Assembly: GCA_009783065.1 (NCBI GenBank)
Contig: WRHV01000003.1
Coordinates: 1-64,000 of the forward strand
Source of the DNA: Betaproteobacteria bacterium
GTDB taxonomy: Bacteria > Pseudomonadota > Gammaproteobacteria > Burkholderiales > Burkholderiaceae
Length of the DNA stretch: 64,000 nt
Direction of reading: 5' to 3'
The notes beneath the pieces were generated by a model that was not told the origin of the DNA, did no database searches, and was given only the letters and a program-made list of their open reading frames with translations. Of this stretch, positions 36,682-47,326 are shown in pieces (within the stretch, counting starts at the first letter, position 1; each line of letters starts with the position of its first letter). The translations under genes were made by a program, and so were the position numbers.

Positions 36682-37827
36682 TAGTCTTTCACTCCGATCA
36701 ATGGATGCGAGATAAGCCGGCAAATCCAGATTGCCGAATATCAGAACCTTAAAAAGCTCGCCCATTTCTGCTGGAGACAACAGCATATTCACTTTCCGCG
36801 CATCAGGAAGATAACGCGCAGCGTCTTCCGGTGAAATCCGTGACAGACGATCCATGATGCCATTCGCCATCAAAAATGCCGCCTGGCTTGCATAACATAA
36901 CAGATCCATGCCATTTTCAATGGCTGCCCCGGCTATGGCACTAAAATCGACATGAGATGTTATATCCTGCAATCCTGGATACCAGAACGGGTCCGAATGC
37001 AATCGGTGCCGATAGTATGACAGGAGCGTTCCCCGATTGCGCTGCGGTAGATAATATTCCCGTGCGGGATAGCCATAATCAACAAAAATAGCGGCACTTC
37101 CTTTTCCAGCCTTTTGCATGTCGACCAGCGATCGGATAAAGGCGCAGGCGCGGGCATGCACCTCCGTTATATAGTGTTCCGGCAACGCCTCGGCATCCGG
37201 AATCTGTTGGGCAATTTGATATACCAGGCTGTTTTCAGCCGGTTTTTTGTCAAAAGCAAAATGCGCATTTGACAAAACAACACCCAACTCATGCCAGGCA
37301 TCATTTTCTTTCGTTACCAGTTGCACCGGCATGGCATCAAGCACTTCATTTCCCAAAATCACACCGGTGAACGCTTCAGGCAAGTTATCAAGCCATCGAA
37401 CCTGGTCAAAGGCCGCCAGCATTTTCCGCTGTTTTTGCCGCAAGTCACCAGAGAGATCCAGAATATCATAGCGTTCCAGCGTCACATCCTGATGTGCCAG
37501 CTCGCTCAAAATATCGTGCGCCAACCGACCGCTTCCAGCACCAATTTCCAAAATGCAGAATGCCGACTGAGCCATAAACGGGATGATGGCTTGAGCAATC
37601 GTCTGCCCAAACAGGGGAGAAATTTCAGGCGCCGTTACAAAATCACCTTGCCGGCCCAGCATCATCCTGTCATTGCTGTAATATCCCAAACCAGGCTCAT
37701 ACAAGGCCATTTCCATGTATCGGGCAAATGAAATCCAGCCGCCGTTTTGCGTAATGGCATCGGCCACTTTCCGCCTTAATGCCGTAGAAGAGGCAATCGC
37801 TTCGGATGAAGGTTCAGGCAATTTCAT
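36679..37827 (-). CDS. MidA/NDUFAF7-type SAM-dependent methyltransferase (COG1565)
   Basis: Protein of the MidA/NDUFAF7 methyltransferase family, whose mitochondrial member methylates an arginine of respiratory complex I. Bacterial targets are unknown. The N-terminus ISFARYMEMALYEPGLGYYSN and GRQGDFVTAPEISPLFGQ are typical; the SAM site is ILEIGAGSGRLAHDIL. I chose ATG 37827 (MKLPEPSSEA); the open frame continues 38 codons upstream with residues that look unlike the family. About 382 residues. Divergent from folB with a 189-bp gap and no clear promoter. Confidence 0.88.
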   Translation of the reverse strand: MKLPEPSSEAIASSTALRRKVADAITQNGGWISFARYMEMALYEPGLGYYSNDRMMLGRQGDFVTAPEISPLFGQTIAQAIIPFMAQSAFCILEIGAGSGRLAHDILSELAHQDVTLERYDILDLSGDLRQKQRKMLAAFDQVRWLDNLPEAFTGVILGNEVLDAMPVQLVTKENDAWHELGVVLSNAHFAFDKKPAENSLVYQIAQQIPDAEALPEHYITEVHARACAFIRSLVDMQKAGKGSAAIFVDYGYPAREYYLPQRNRGTLLSYYRHRLHSDPFWYPGLQDITSHVDFSAIAGAAIENGMDLLCYASQAAFLMANGIMDRLSRISPEDAARYLPDARKVNMLLSPAEMGELFKVLIFGNLDLPAYLASIDRSERL

Positions 37828-38016
37828 GGTGATATTGTATGCAAAAAAATATCCGGATGCATATGGCGTATGCCACAACATAACCATTCTCTGCAAAAAA
37901 ATCGTAAAACGATTCCATCGTCCTGGCGGCCTGACGTACAATGCTTATGCAAAACCGGTTGCCAGTTCGCCTAATACAAGTGGCTACGTTCTCATTTCAG
38001 GATATTACGGAAAATC

Positions 38017-38415
38017 ATGTATACCCTCCTTCATCCCCAGCTTGTGGACTGCCGCCGTATTTTTCTTCGCAACTACGAACTGTTTGCGCGAATCGGAATC
38101 CATGACTATGAAAAAAAAGGTCCCCAGCGCCTGCTGATAAATGCAGACCTGTTTATTCCATTAGCTGTTTCGAGTCCGGTCAAAGATGAACTGTCCGAAG
38201 TTGTGGATTACGCTTTCATCAAGGAAACCCTGGACAACCTGGTTTCACACGGCCATATCAATTTGCAGGAAACGCTTTGCGATGAAATCGCGCGCGCGCT
38301 GTTGGCTCACCCCGATGTCAGAGCGGTTCGCGTATCCACGGAAAAACCGGATGTCTATGACAACGCGGAGAGTATCGGCATTGAAATCTTCCATATCAAA
38401 CCAGACAAAACATAA
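38017..38415 (+). CDS. folB: Dihydroneopterin aldolase
   Basis: Acts in folate synthesis, cleaving dihydroneopterin to hydroxymethyl-dihydropterin. The 132-residue protein has IFLRNYELFARIGIHDYEKKGPQ near its start, VVDYAFIKETLDNLV in the centre and VSTEKPDVYDNAESIGIEIF at the end. Length is slightly above the usual 120. It is 15 bp before ttcA, so they are probably co-transcribed. No other folate genes are adjacent. Confidence 0.93.
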   Translation: MYTLLHPQLVDCRRIFLRNYELFARIGIHDYEKKGPQRLLINADLFIPLAVSSPVKDELSEVVDYAFIKETLDNLVSHGHINLQETLCDEIARALLAHPDVRAVRVSTEKPDVYDNAESIGIEIFHIKPDKT

Positions 38416-38430
38416 GAAACCGCGCTGCTT

Positions 38431-39345
38431 ATGACAGAAGCAATGTCCCGACGGCAATTCAAAAAAACCGGATTTGAAAACAACAAGCTCCATAAGCGCC
38501 TATGCCGGCTGACTGGTCAGGCTATTGGCGACTTCAACATGATCGAAGATGGCGACAAAGTCATGGTATGCCTGTCCGGCGGCAAAGATAGCTTCGGCCT
38601 GCTCGATATTTTGCTGACGCTACAATCACGTGCTCCCATTCATTTTGACATTATTGCCGTCAATCTCAATCAAAAACAACCCGGGTTTCCCGCAGATATA
38701 CTGCCTCGATACCTGGAAGAAAAAAAGATTGCCTACTATATCGAGGAAGAAGACACTTACAGCATTGTTAAACGGCTTATTCCCGAAAACAAGGCTGGCT
38801 GTTCTTTGTGCGCCCGGCTTCGCCGAGGTATTCTGTACCGTGTTGCTAGTGAAATCGGCGCAAGCAAAATCGCGCTTGGACACCACAGGGATGACATTAT
38901 CGAAACGTTCTTTCTTAATCTTTTTTTCGGCGCCAGGCTCAAAGGCATGCCGCCCAAACTGCTGACAGATGATGGCAAACATATCGTTATCCGGCCACTC
39001 GCTTATGTCCGTGAAAGCGATCTGACACGTTATGCTGAAATACGGCAGTTTCCCCTGATCCCCTGCAATTTCTGCGGGCCGAATACGAATCAGCAGCGGG
39101 CACAAATCAAGGCCCTGATGCGGGAATGGGAAAAGAAATTTCCTGGAAGGGTGGATAATATTTTTTCAGCATTATCCACAATTGTGCCTTCCCATCTGAT
39201 GGACAAAACACACTTTGATTTTGGATCACTCTCAGTAGAGGATGACCTCTTTCCGGAAGAAATCGCTATCGCCACCAAAGTAACTGCATTTTCAGACAAA
39301 TCCGATGACGGGGACACCATTCCCCTGACCTTTACACCACGTTGA
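38431..39345 (+). CDS. ttcA: tRNA 2-thiocytidine(32) synthetase TtcA
   Basis: ATP- and iron-sulfur-dependent enzyme that thiolates cytidine 32 of certain tRNAs. The PP-loop [11 protein letters not shown] and the cysteine motif [11 protein letters not shown] (CxxC) are present, with another cysteine pair in [12 protein letters not shown]. The 304-residue length is normal. It follows folB by 15 bp and converges with rfaE2, with 3 bp between stops. No terminator is seen at that tight junction. Confidence 0.95.
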   Translation: MTEAMSRRQFKKTGFENNKLHKRLCRLTGQAIGDFNMIEDGDKVMVCLSGGKDSFGLLDILLTLQSRAPIHFDIIAVNLNQKQPGFPADILPRYLEEKKIAYYIEEEDTYSIVKRLIPENKAGCSLCARLRRGILYRVASEIGASKIALGHHRDDIIETFFLNLFFGARLKGMPPKLLTDDGKHIVIRPLAYVRESDLTRYAEIRQFPLIPCNFCGPNTNQQRAQIKALMREWEKKFPGRVDNIFSALSTIVPSHLMDKTHFDFGSLSVEDDLFPEEIAIATKVTAFSDKSDDGDTIPLTFTPR

Positions 39346-39348
39346 CGG

Positions 39349-39828
39349 TTATCCTGCCTGACGGATTCTGGAAAGAACAGCCGTTGTTGACCGATCATGC
39401 TCAATGGGAATAGCAACGGCTTGCCCCCCCTGTGAAATTACGGCCATGCCTTCAGGAATAGTAGCGACATCGTAGTCGCCCCCCTTCGCGTAAAAATCCG
39501 GCACGATTTCCCGCACAATTTCCAAAGCCGTATCCTCTTCAAAGGAAACAACCAGATCAACCGATTCAAGCGCAGCCAGCACCGCCATCCGGTCTTCGCA
39601 GATATTGATGGGCCGGTCTTTCCCTTTTCCCAGCCGTTTAACAGACGCATCCGTATTGACCGCCACAACAAGGGATGCGCCCAATGCTTTTGCTTGAGCC
39701 AGATAAGTAACATGGCCGCGATGCAAAATATCAAAAACACCATTGGTGACAATCAGCGGCCGGGGAAGACCGGCAATCCGGAGCGGCAATTCCGCTCGCA
39801 GGCAGATTTTTGTAAGAAAAGGGGGCAT
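39349..39828 (-). CDS. rfaE2: D-glycero-beta-D-manno-heptose 1-phosphate adenylyltransferase (RfaE2 domain)
   Basis: Makes ADP-heptose for the lipopolysaccharide inner core. The 159-residue protein is the separate nucleotidyltransferase half of HldE, with the HxGH motif in FDILHRGHVTYLAQAKALGA and LGKGKDRPIN further on. The kinase half must be encoded elsewhere, as is usual in betaproteobacteria. It converges with ttcA. The 200 bp upstream, up to the DUF3108 gene, hold nothing recognisable. Confidence 0.92.
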   Translation of the reverse strand: MPPFLTKICLRAELPLRIAGLPRPLIVTNGVFDILHRGHVTYLAQAKALGASLVVAVNTDASVKRLGKGKDRPINICEDRMAVLAALESVDLVVSFEEDTALEIVREIVPDFYAKGGDYDVATIPEGMAVISQGGQAVAIPIEHDRSTTAVLSRIRQAG

Positions 39829-40030
39829 ATTTAATCACTCCTGCAACCGTAAACGAATCTGTAAGATACCTTTGCTCCGTTTTATTGCCAAGCCCCTTTT
39901 GATTTTTTACGGCAAAACCGAACTTTTATAACTTTACTGTTGCCTAATATAAATGGATAATTTTACAAGCAGTACTTTGTGTTCGCGTACATAACGACAA
40001 ATCTCATACCACTTGATGCAGGATATCGAT

Positions 40031-40792
40031 ATGGCTTCCGATAATAAACAGACTAAGCTTTTGCGCTGGTTGCTGCCTTTTATCTGTAGCACTGTTTTGG
40101 TTGCGATGACGCCTTACATCATGGCTAAAACAACCGCTTTAGGCAAAACAGCATCTCCGCCGCCTTCGGTAGAGCTTCAGTATATTGTACGGGTCAAAAT
40201 GACTGCGATGAGCATCGGCGGTAAATCAACCATCCAATGGGATAATAAAGGCGATCAGTATGCCATCCACACCAGCGCAAAAGCCAATCTAATAGGACAA
40301 GTGCTCGAATCATCCAGTAAAGGACACATAGACGCCCAAGGATTGAAACCCGATATTTTCAGAGAAAAACGAATCCGTAAGGATGAAACCATCACCGAAT
40401 TCAACCGCACAGCCAATACCGTGACTTTCTCTGAATCCCAGCAAACCATTCCTCTGGAAAAAGAAGTTCAGGATCGCGCCAGTATTGTTTGGCAACTGGT
40501 ATCCATGGCTCGCGCCGCGCCGGAAAAATTCTCACCTGGCAGCAAGCTGACGCAAAAGGTTATTGGCCGAAAAGAAATCGATTTATGGCATTTCGCGGTG
40601 CTGGAGGAAGTCACCCTTCAAACCGCACTGGGTGACATCAGGACTATCCACATCGAAAGACGGGATAATAAAAATAAAACGACCGAAGTCTGGCTGGCCC
40701 CTGAAAAAGAATGGTATCCGGTCAAGCTCATTTTTGATGATAACAAAAACTTCCGCCTGGAGCAGTCCATACAGACGATCATCCCAAAATAA
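40031..40792 (+). CDS. DUF3108 domain-containing exported protein
   Basis: Unknown function; DUF3108 proteins are periplasmic or outer-membrane-associated beta proteins. The start at ATG 40031 has AGGA eight bases upstream and gives a basic N-terminus and a hydrophobic signal (WLLPFICSTVLVAMTPYIMA). Starts 6 codons earlier are less likely. The mature part has VRVKMTAMSIGGKSTIQWDN and ends with VWLAPEKEWYPVKLIFDDNKNFRLEQS, the family tail. It converges with tamB (14-bp gap); whether it works with the TAM system is only guilt by proximity. Confidence 0.85.
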   Translation: MASDNKQTKLLRWLLPFICSTVLVAMTPYIMAKTTALGKTASPPPSVELQYIVRVKMTAMSIGGKSTIQWDNKGDQYAIHTSAKANLIGQVLESSSKGHIDAQGLKPDIFREKRIRKDETITEFNRTANTVTFSESQQTIPLEKEVQDRASIVWQLVSMARAAPEKFSPGSKLTQKVIGRKEIDLWHFAVLEEVTLQTALGDIRTIHIERRDNKNKTTEVWLAPEKEWYPVKLIFDDNKNFRLEQSIQTIIPK

Positions 40793-40806
40793 GCCCAACC
40801 CCCTAT

Positions 40807-43800
40807 TTAATCAAAACTCCATTCGTATAGCAGGTTAACAACACTGGTTGTACCTGTTGCGGCTTCGAGACGAACCCGATTGGACACGCGAAAGCGCAAC
40901 TTGACCAGATTTGACACGGTCGTAATGCCTTGTTCGTATATCAAATACAAGCGGTTGGTTATTTGTTTGGTAACGGAAAGAACCGTGTTTTCCGTATACG
41001 ATCCGGCTCCCACTCCGATTTCATCTACGCCGATTGTACTTGCCAGACCGGATTGCATGGCGCCAAGAGAACGGGAATTAAATAACGCGCTGGATGCGGC
41101 GGCGAGAATACTGCGGTCGTGATCCGTTGTATTCCGTGCGCCGCCATGCCCAAGTATCAGCCACGACAGCTTTTCCGAATCTGGGACATTAGGGGTAGAA
41201 ACGAGTGTAACCTGGAGATTTTGTGGCGTTCCCCTTATCTGCACGCCAGCTTCCACAGCATTATCCCACCTGAAAGTCGGTACGTTCCTCACTGCCAAAA
41301 TATCCAGCGACGGACGATCAATCGGCCCATTAAATATAATATTACCCCGTCTCACCTGCAAATTTTGTCCATAAGCATTAAAAGTGCCATCAACGGCATG
41401 GACGGTACCTTGCATGCGTAACGATTGATCCTGAGCGGAAAAGACCCGCAATACCCCTTCCAGCCGGGCATTGAGTCCCCATCCATCAATCATGAAATGA
41501 TCTCCAAGATCGACATTCATATCCATGAAAACGGCTGGCGGCGGTCGCGATGGTTTTGTATGGCTCTCTCGCCCAATCACCACAACATCATCACTAAAAC
41601 TAACATTTCTATATTCGACTGAGCGGATTAACGCCCTATCTACCCGCCATTTTCCATTCAACGCCACTTTTTCATGATCCAATATCATTCGGCCTTCCCC
41701 GCTGACAGCGAGCTGTTTATCGGGACTTGATAATAAGAGCAATTTATCGGCTAAAAAATTCAAATCAATATGGATGTCGCCATGATCAAAACGGCCACCG
41801 CCGCCAACACGGAAAATTCCTTCGTCACCCCGGATACTGGCTTCTTCCAATATAATGCGGTTGTCGTCCAGCCGTGCCAGCAATTGGCCATCATGCAACT
41901 TGACGCCCCATAAAAACCAGCGGAATGACAAAGCGTGACCGGCCAGATGGCCTGTCAGCCTGGGATCGCCAATCGTGCCGCTCCCCTGTATCTTCATTTT
42001 CAGGCTGCCGCCAAAATCCATATCCGGCTGCCCACTGACGACGCTAATCCAGTCAAGCGTCGGCATATCCGCGTCAAGCTGTAATTGAAGCGGACTTTGC
42101 TTCGGGAAATGCCAGCCATTTCTGTTACGAACCAGTTGGGTATTGGCTGCCAACCGTATCGTCCCCGTTTTATCGCCTTTAATACTCGCTTGTGCCTGCA
42201 ATTCATTATTCGCAAGATTGAAGCGTACATCCATCTCACTCAATCCCAAACTGACGCTGTTATCACCCCGTATGGTCAAATCGCCAGTTTCCCGGTAGAC
42301 ATGGACGTTTCCTGTCAGCATCCGATCCATATCAACCGACCATTTAGCCCCAAGCATAAGTTGCCCCCCAACTTTTTCCGATAGAGACGGAATCAATGCC
42401 GTCAGGTATCGCAATGACAACCCCTTCGCGTAGCCATCCGATTGGATACGTGAAATTCTTTTTTCCAATTTATTGATGACCAGTTTCCCGCTAGGCAATA
42501 TCAGCGTGAAATCCTGCAAGGAAAAAAAACGTGTGCCGACACGAAGCGGGGATGGTGCTGCCAGGGAAAAAGGTTGCTGCCCTTTATTTTCCAATGCCTG
42601 TATTTCGCCAGACCATCCTTGAGATGGCCGCCACCCTCCCGAAGCCCTGGCATTTAAGTCCATCGTCTTATTTTGCATGTTCATCTTCATGCTGTGTGAC
42701 CGCAGCATGCCATCGGCCTGAAACTGCAACGTCTGCCATTGCATACCTGCCGCAGCCACGTCCTGCGCCTGAAGATCGATTTCCAGCGGATCAGTCTGCC
42801 GTGTACCGAACCGGCCTCGTGCTTGAATCAACCTGGCACGTATGCCTCCCGGCAGGACTAAATCATTTCCATCCAACTGCGATCGAACCTGGAGCGTATC
42901 GAGCGTGCCCGATAGCGTACCCTCTCCATTCAACGCGCCCTGAAATGACTTACCCAAAGCGGCAAGCCGTGGCGCATTCAGCCTCCATGCCAGTGTTTCT
43001 CCGTTTCTGCCAAAAGCGCCATTCGCCCTCAATGCGTTTGGCCCCAATGCAAGCAGGATATTCACATCCCGTAAGGATTTCGCAGTTGCCGTCAGTTCGC
43101 CTCTTCCGGTCAGCGGCTGATCAAGAAAACGGCTGGACTGTAAAACATAATGAAGCGCGACTTGCCACTCGGGTAACAGATGGCCTTTTGCCGTCAGCGA
43201 CGCATTGATATTGGAAACAGGATAACGGCCCAACGCCGACAAATTAAAGCGGTTCGCCTTTCCATGAAATGCAAAAGAACGCGTGCCGGTTAACCGGATA
43301 TTTCCTTCCAGACTGACCTCACCCCCAATAGCGCGCAACCGGAATAATGGTAAATGAACCTGATCATCTGTACGGATAGCTCTGGCATCCAAAGACAATT
43401 GGCTTTCCGTTAATTTGACTGTTGCTACCTGTTTTTTTTCTTCCGCAGATACCAGAATATCGCCCGCAATAGCCGTTTTTCTGACACTGGAATGGATGCC
43501 ATTCAGATTGAACCGTTTGGTATGAAGGGATAAATCAACCCCGTTTAGACTCAGCTTGCCGTTACCGCTGAATTGGCCCACGACACCCATGTCCAGCAAG
43601 AGGTTCTCCAGCCGCACGGTTTGGATGTTGCCTGCCAATTTAGTCGTCAACATCCGCAGGGGCAAGCGATTATCATCAATCGAGCCGGGAATCGTGTTAT
43701 CGACTCGAACCGTACCCTTAATCGATGTGTCTTCCCCGGTCCGGATGTCAGCCTTGACCTGAAGATGGCTTTGAGGCCACTCTGGCTTAACCTGTGAAGG

Positions 43801-44535
43801 ATCGACATTTTCAGCCGTCAAAGAAAGCGAAGGCAGGATAAAAGCGGCAAACGGCATGACTCTGGCATCCGCTTTAACATTTGCGCCAAATCCGGCAAAT
43901 TGGCCCTTAAACCGGATATCCTGAAGCTCACCCGTCAATTCGGCTGATCCGTCCGCTTTTTCATGCTTGACGGCGATCCTGCCATCCAATGAAAACGGCT
44001 TATCCGTACCGAGTTTCAGTTCTACGGCGACGCTGCCAAAAGGACTTTCAAAACCGGCCTCTTTCAGACTCCAGGCAGCCTTATCAGCAGCAAGAGACAA
44101 ATGCACTTCTTGGAATGTCAGCCCATCATATTTCAACTGGTCTACCTGCACTTTACCAACTCGGATCGATACAGGGGGAGCCAGCGACTCCGGCAGAACA
44201 AAGGGTTCCCTTGACGCTTCCAGGCTTTCAATCGTCAGTCTGGAAACGGTAACCGAATCGACGCTAATCTGCCTCATCAGTACGTAAATGGGCCGCCAGG
44301 ATATTTCGACATCTTCTGCCGTTACCCGGCGTTGCTGCGTTTGATAGATCATTTCCTCGATTTTGATGGTACCGGTTAAGGAACCGGATACACCATTGAG
44401 GACAATGTTCCCATTACTGGATGATACGATTTTCTCAGCCACCCACTTCAAGGCAAATTCATGCTGGATCGCTACCAGCAGTGCTGCGACGATCACAAAA
44501 GGGACGACCAGGAGAACAATAAGCCAGCGCCGCAT
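40807..44535 (-). CDS. tamB: Translocation and assembly module subunit TamB
   Basis: Inner-membrane-anchored, beta-rich protein spanning the periplasm, working with TamA in outer-membrane protein insertion and/or lipid transport. The 1242-residue product has an N-terminal anchor (WLIVLLVVPFVIVAALLVAIQ), long AsmA-like repeats (GVSGSLTGTIKIEEM and similar) and the C-terminal DUF490 region (INVDLGDH-type text VDLGDHFMIDGWGLNARLEG, then VRRGNIIFNGPIDRPSLDI and the end LLYEWSFD). Its ATG overlaps the tamA stop by one base (TAATG). Family assignment is firm. Confidence 0.93.
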   Translation of the reverse strand: MRRWLIVLLVVPFVIVAALLVAIQHEFALKWVAEKIVSSSNGNIVLNGVSGSLTGTIKIEEMIYQTQQRRVTAEDVEISWRPIYVLMRQISVDSVTVSRLTIESLEASREPFVLPESLAPPVSIRVGKVQVDQLKYDGLTFQEVHLSLAADKAAWSLKEAGFESPFGSVAVELKLGTDKPFSLDGRIAVKHEKADGSAELTGELQDIRFKGQFAGFGANVKADARVMPFAAFILPSLSLTAENVDPSQVKPEWPQSHLQVKADIRTGEDTSIKGTVRVDNTIPGSIDDNRLPLRMLTTKLAGNIQTVRLENLLLDMGVVGQFSGNGKLSLNGVDLSLHTKRFNLNGIHSSVRKTAIAGDILVSAEEKKQVATVKLTESQLSLDARAIRTDDQVHLPLFRLRAIGGEVSLEGNIRLTGTRSFAFHGKANRFNLSALGRYPVSNINASLTAKGHLLPEWQVALHYVLQSSRFLDQPLTGRGELTATAKSLRDVNILLALGPNALRANGAFGRNGETLAWRLNAPRLAALGKSFQGALNGEGTLSGTLDTLQVRSQLDGNDLVLPGGIRARLIQARGRFGTRQTDPLEIDLQAQDVAAAGMQWQTLQFQADGMLRSHSMKMNMQNKTMDLNARASGGWRPSQGWSGEIQALENKGQQPFSLAAPSPLRVGTRFFSLQDFTLILPSGKLVINKLEKRISRIQSDGYAKGLSLRYLTALIPSLSEKVGGQLMLGAKWSVDMDRMLTGNVHVYRETGDLTIRGDNSVSLGLSEMDVRFNLANNELQAQASIKGDKTGTIRLAANTQLVRNRNGWHFPKQSPLQLQLDADMPTLDWISVVSGQPDMDFGGSLKMKIQGSGTIGDPRLTGHLAGHALSFRWFLWGVKLHDGQLLARLDDNRIILEEASIRGDEGIFRVGGGGRFDHGDIHIDLNFLADKLLLLSSPDKQLAVSGEGRMILDHEKVALNGKWRVDRALIRSVEYRNVSFSDDVVVIGRESHTKPSRPPPAVFMDMNVDLGDHFMIDGWGLNARLEGVLRVFSAQDQSLRMQGTVHAVDGTFNAYGQNLQVRRGNIIFNGPIDRPSLDILAVRNVPTFRWDNAVEAGVQIRGTPQNLQVTLVSTPNVPDSEKLSWLILGHGGARNTTDHDRSILAAASSALFNSRSLGAMQSGLASTIGVDEIGVGAGSYTENTVLSVTKQITNRLYLIYEQGITTVSNLVKLRFRVSNRVRLEAATGTTSVVNLLYEWSFD

Positions 44536-46349
44536 TAGAATGTAAACCCGAAAGAAAAATGCACACGAAATTCATTCGTTTTTTCACCGTATGCAAAATC
44601 AATACCAAATGGTCCCGCCGGACTTCGCCAGCGCACGCCAATACCATAACCAAAAGCAGGATTCAGCTCTTTGAAATTATCTCCGGCGTTGCCTGCATCC
44701 ACAAAAACAGCCCCCCCCCAATTGCCATAAAAATAATATTGGTATTCCATGCTGCCGACCGCCAGATAACGCCCGCCTATCGTCGCGCGGCCTTTTTTCA
44801 CGCCCAGGCTTTCAAAAGCATAACCTCTGACCGACTGGTCGCCGCCTGTTCTAAACAGGACAGTGGAAGGAATGCCTTCCCTGGTGCTGGATAAAACCGC
44901 ACCCAGCTCTGTACGCAACAATAGATTGCCCTTTTCTCCAACCGGATGGAAATAGCCCGCCTTAAGGTAAGGACGCAAATAGCTCTTGTCCGTCAATACC
45001 GGTTCAACTGCCGCACCAACCTGCGCCTGAACGGCATAACCGCGTGTCGGGTTGAACTGGCTGTTCAATCTTCGTTTGATAATCCCATACGTCAGCGGTA
45101 ACGCCTTCGTGTTTTCATCACCCACTCCCTTCACCCTCGTACTCTCCTGAAGATACTCCAGCGTCGCATAATGTTCCAGGCGTGGTGTCCCCCAGGATGT
45201 TTTGCCATAAAGACTGGCCAGACGGATGTCTTCACCCCGAATATCGGAACGTTCGAATCTGCCGCCAATGCTGTTTCTGAATCCACTGTCGGTCTTGGGC
45301 AGAGCGACTTCAGCAAATGCCGTTTGCATCCGTGTTTCCAGTACCAGACCGCTTTTCAGATTCAGCTCCTGTCCCAAAAACTTAAGATCATCATAAATGA
45401 GGCTAAAACGATTACCCATGTCTGTGCTATAGCCCACGCCAATCGCCGCATGCCTTTTTTTGTTCTCTACCACAGTCACGGTTACCGGCACGCTGTCCAG
45501 TCCCGAATCTACATCGGCAGTCACTTCAACGGAGCGGAAATAACCCGTATCCTGGATGCGTGTCTGCCAGTTGAGCAATGCACTTTCACGATAGATCGTG
45601 TCTGGTTTGACAGGACGCTCACGCAGGATAATATCTTCGCTGTATCGTTTTAGCCCGACAATATTGATTTCGCCGAAATAGACAGGCGACCCGCTATCAA
45701 TCTCCACCCGCAAGATAGCTGTTCGCGCAGCCGGATCAACAATAGCCTGTGAATCAGCAATCCTGGCCCTGGGATAACGTACCTGCATGACCTGACGCAA
45801 TAGCATCCTCTTGGCCGCTTCCCAATCCGCCTGCCGGAACCGGGAACCTTCACGTAATGCCCATTTATTTTGAAGATCACTGATGCGGGGCTGTTGCGAT
45901 GTTTCCTGCAGGGTAATAGCACCCGTAAATGTAATCATCACTTGGTTTACGAGAACCGGCTCACCCGGATCAACCCTGATGTGAATCTGGTAGGCATCAC
46001 CTGAAGGTTCCATGCTTGAATCAATTTTCGGTGCGTAATACCCTTCCGTTTCCAGCAGCCTTTTTATTTCATCCGGCGTCTGGCGGTAAAGCCGGCGCAA
46101 AAGGGTACGGTCAACTCTTTCATTTCCCTGCCAGCGTACCAATCCGAGATTTTCCTCCAGGAGCCGCTGGATCGCATTCGGCGCATCAATAATTACGCTA
46201 TATTTCAGTCCCTGGGAATAGACAGGGGACAAACACAAAAATAAAAAAACAGCCACAATCACTTTTCCAACATTTGGAAAAGCGTGAAAATCCCACATGC
46301 GCAAGATGCCACGGTGCAATCCAGATATTTGGGCAGGTTGATGTGACAT
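44535..46349 (-). CDS. tamA: Outer-membrane assembly factor TamA (Omp85 family)
   Basis: Omp85-family outer-membrane protein, partner of TamB. The 604-residue product has a signal segment (VIVAVFLFLCLSPVYS), three POTRA-like domains (about residues 50-290, including VNQVMITFTGAI and INIVGLKRYSEDIIL) and a 16-strand barrel region with FRTGGDQSVRGYAFESLG (the VRGY/F motif) and the aromatic end FRVHFSFGFTF. An inner ATG (codon 18) could also be the start. Translationally linked to tamB. Divergent from queC. Confidence 0.94.
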   Translation of the reverse strand: MSHQPAQISGLHRGILRMWDFHAFPNVGKVIVAVFLFLCLSPVYSQGLKYSVIIDAPNAIQRLLEENLGLVRWQGNERVDRTLLRRLYRQTPDEIKRLLETEGYYAPKIDSSMEPSGDAYQIHIRVDPGEPVLVNQVMITFTGAITLQETSQQPRISDLQNKWALREGSRFRQADWEAAKRMLLRQVMQVRYPRARIADSQAIVDPAARTAILRVEIDSGSPVYFGEINIVGLKRYSEDIILRERPVKPDTIYRESALLNWQTRIQDTGYFRSVEVTADVDSGLDSVPVTVTVVENKKRHAAIGVGYSTDMGNRFSLIYDDLKFLGQELNLKSGLVLETRMQTAFAEVALPKTDSGFRNSIGGRFERSDIRGEDIRLASLYGKTSWGTPRLEHYATLEYLQESTRVKGVGDENTKALPLTYGIIKRRLNSQFNPTRGYAVQAQVGAAVEPVLTDKSYLRPYLKAGYFHPVGEKGNLLLRTELGAVLSSTREGIPSTVLFRTGGDQSVRGYAFESLGVKKGRATIGGRYLAVGSMEYQYYFYGNWGGAVFVDAGNAGDNFKELNPAFGYGIGVRWRSPAGPFGIDFAYGEKTNEFRVHFSFGFTF

Positions 46350-46497
46350 TTCCTGGTATCGTTTTAATTAATGTATAAACTCGGATATGATAATAGAAGC
46401 TGGCTCAATTCCAATTATTGTTCAGTCCGCATTCTTGCAAGATCGAAACCCGTCTCGTCTCTGCTTATTCACAAACAATTGGTGTCTTTTCTGCTTT

Positions 46498-47211
46498 ATG
46501 TCATCTTCCAACCGCGCTCTTGTCCTGTTCAGTGGCGGACAGGATTCAACAACCTGCCTGGCCTGGGCGCTCACACAGTTCAGCCACGTGGAAACAATCG
46601 GTTTTGATTACAAACAGCGGCATCACATTGAACTCACCACACGCCCTGTTATCCTGTCCCATCTGCGGAAATTCTCCCCTGAATGGGATAAACGGCTCGG
46701 CATGGACCACCTGATTGACCTCTCGCTCATTGCCAGCTTGTCGGAAACCGCCATGACCAGCGAAACTACAATCTATTTTATGGAGAATGGCCTGCCAAAC
46801 ACATTTGTACCGGGCCGCAACCTGCTTTTTATGACGGTTGCCGCAACGCTTGCCTATCGCCGCAACCTCAATGTTCTCATTGGCGGCATGTGTGAAACCG
46901 ATTCATCAGGATATCCGGATTGCCGCGACGATACCATGAAAGCGCTACAATTGGCCTTAAACCTCGGCATGGCAAATCCCTTTCGGGTGGAAATGCCGCT
47001 CATGTGGAAAAACAAGGCGGAAACCTGGCAAATGGCACATGATATCGGCGGCAAAGAACTCATCAATCTGATCAGACAGGAAACGCATACCTGTTATCTG
47101 GGGGAACACAGCCTATTGCATGATTGGGGATACGGCTGCGGCCAATGCCCCGCTTGCCAACTGCGGGCTAATGGCTATACCCAATTTTCCCATCAACAGC
47201 AATTGACTTGA
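46498..47211 (+). CDS. queC: 7-cyano-7-deazaguanine synthase
   Basis: Makes preQ0 for the tRNA base queuosine. The PP-loop [15 protein letters not shown] is at the N-terminus and the zinc cysteines are in HTCYLGEH and [12 protein letters not shown]. The start at 46498 ([17 protein letters not shown]) is chosen over ATG 46387, because the 37 added residues are unlike the family. The 237-residue length is typical. No preQ1 riboswitch is evident in the 148 bp before it. A strong bidirectional terminator follows. Confidence 0.95.
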   Translation: MSSSNRALVLFSGGQDSTTCLAWALTQFSHVETIGFDYKQRHHIELTTRPVILSHLRKFSPEWDKRLGMDHLIDLSLIASLSETAMTSETTIYFMENGLPNTFVPGRNLLFMTVAATLAYRRNLNVLIGGMCETDSSGYPDCRDDTMKALQLALNLGMANPFRVEMPLMWKNKAETWQMAHDIGGKELINLIRQETHTCYLGEHSLLHDWGYGCGQCPACQLRANGYTQFSHQQQLT

Positions 47212-47230
47212 AGATACCGGCCCTTTACAC

Positions 47231-47269
47231 AAAAAACGCCTATTTCCTGAACAGGAATAGGCGTTTTTC
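47231..47269. terminator. Bidirectional terminator between queC and the phosphoketolase gene
   Basis: AAAAACGCCTATT-CCTG pairs with CAGG-AATAGGCGTTTTT around a very short loop, with one bulged T. A and T runs on either side provide U-tracts on both strands. It lies between converging genes. Confidence 0.88.
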
Positions 47270-47326
47270 TTTTGGTTCGCTACTGTAAAAAACTAGCTGT
47301 TTTCTGCAAAGGAATCAGATAAATGA

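Noticed and set aside
42531..43208. 225-codon plus-strand frame inside tamB
   Set aside because: Lies fully antisense to tamB, is Pro/Ser/His-rich as expected of a shadow frame and has no ribosome site.
46350..46497. preQ1 riboswitch upstream of queC
   Set aside because: No C-rich loop and A-rich tail pattern of a preQ1 aptamer is evident in the 148 bp; the region also holds the tamA promoter side.
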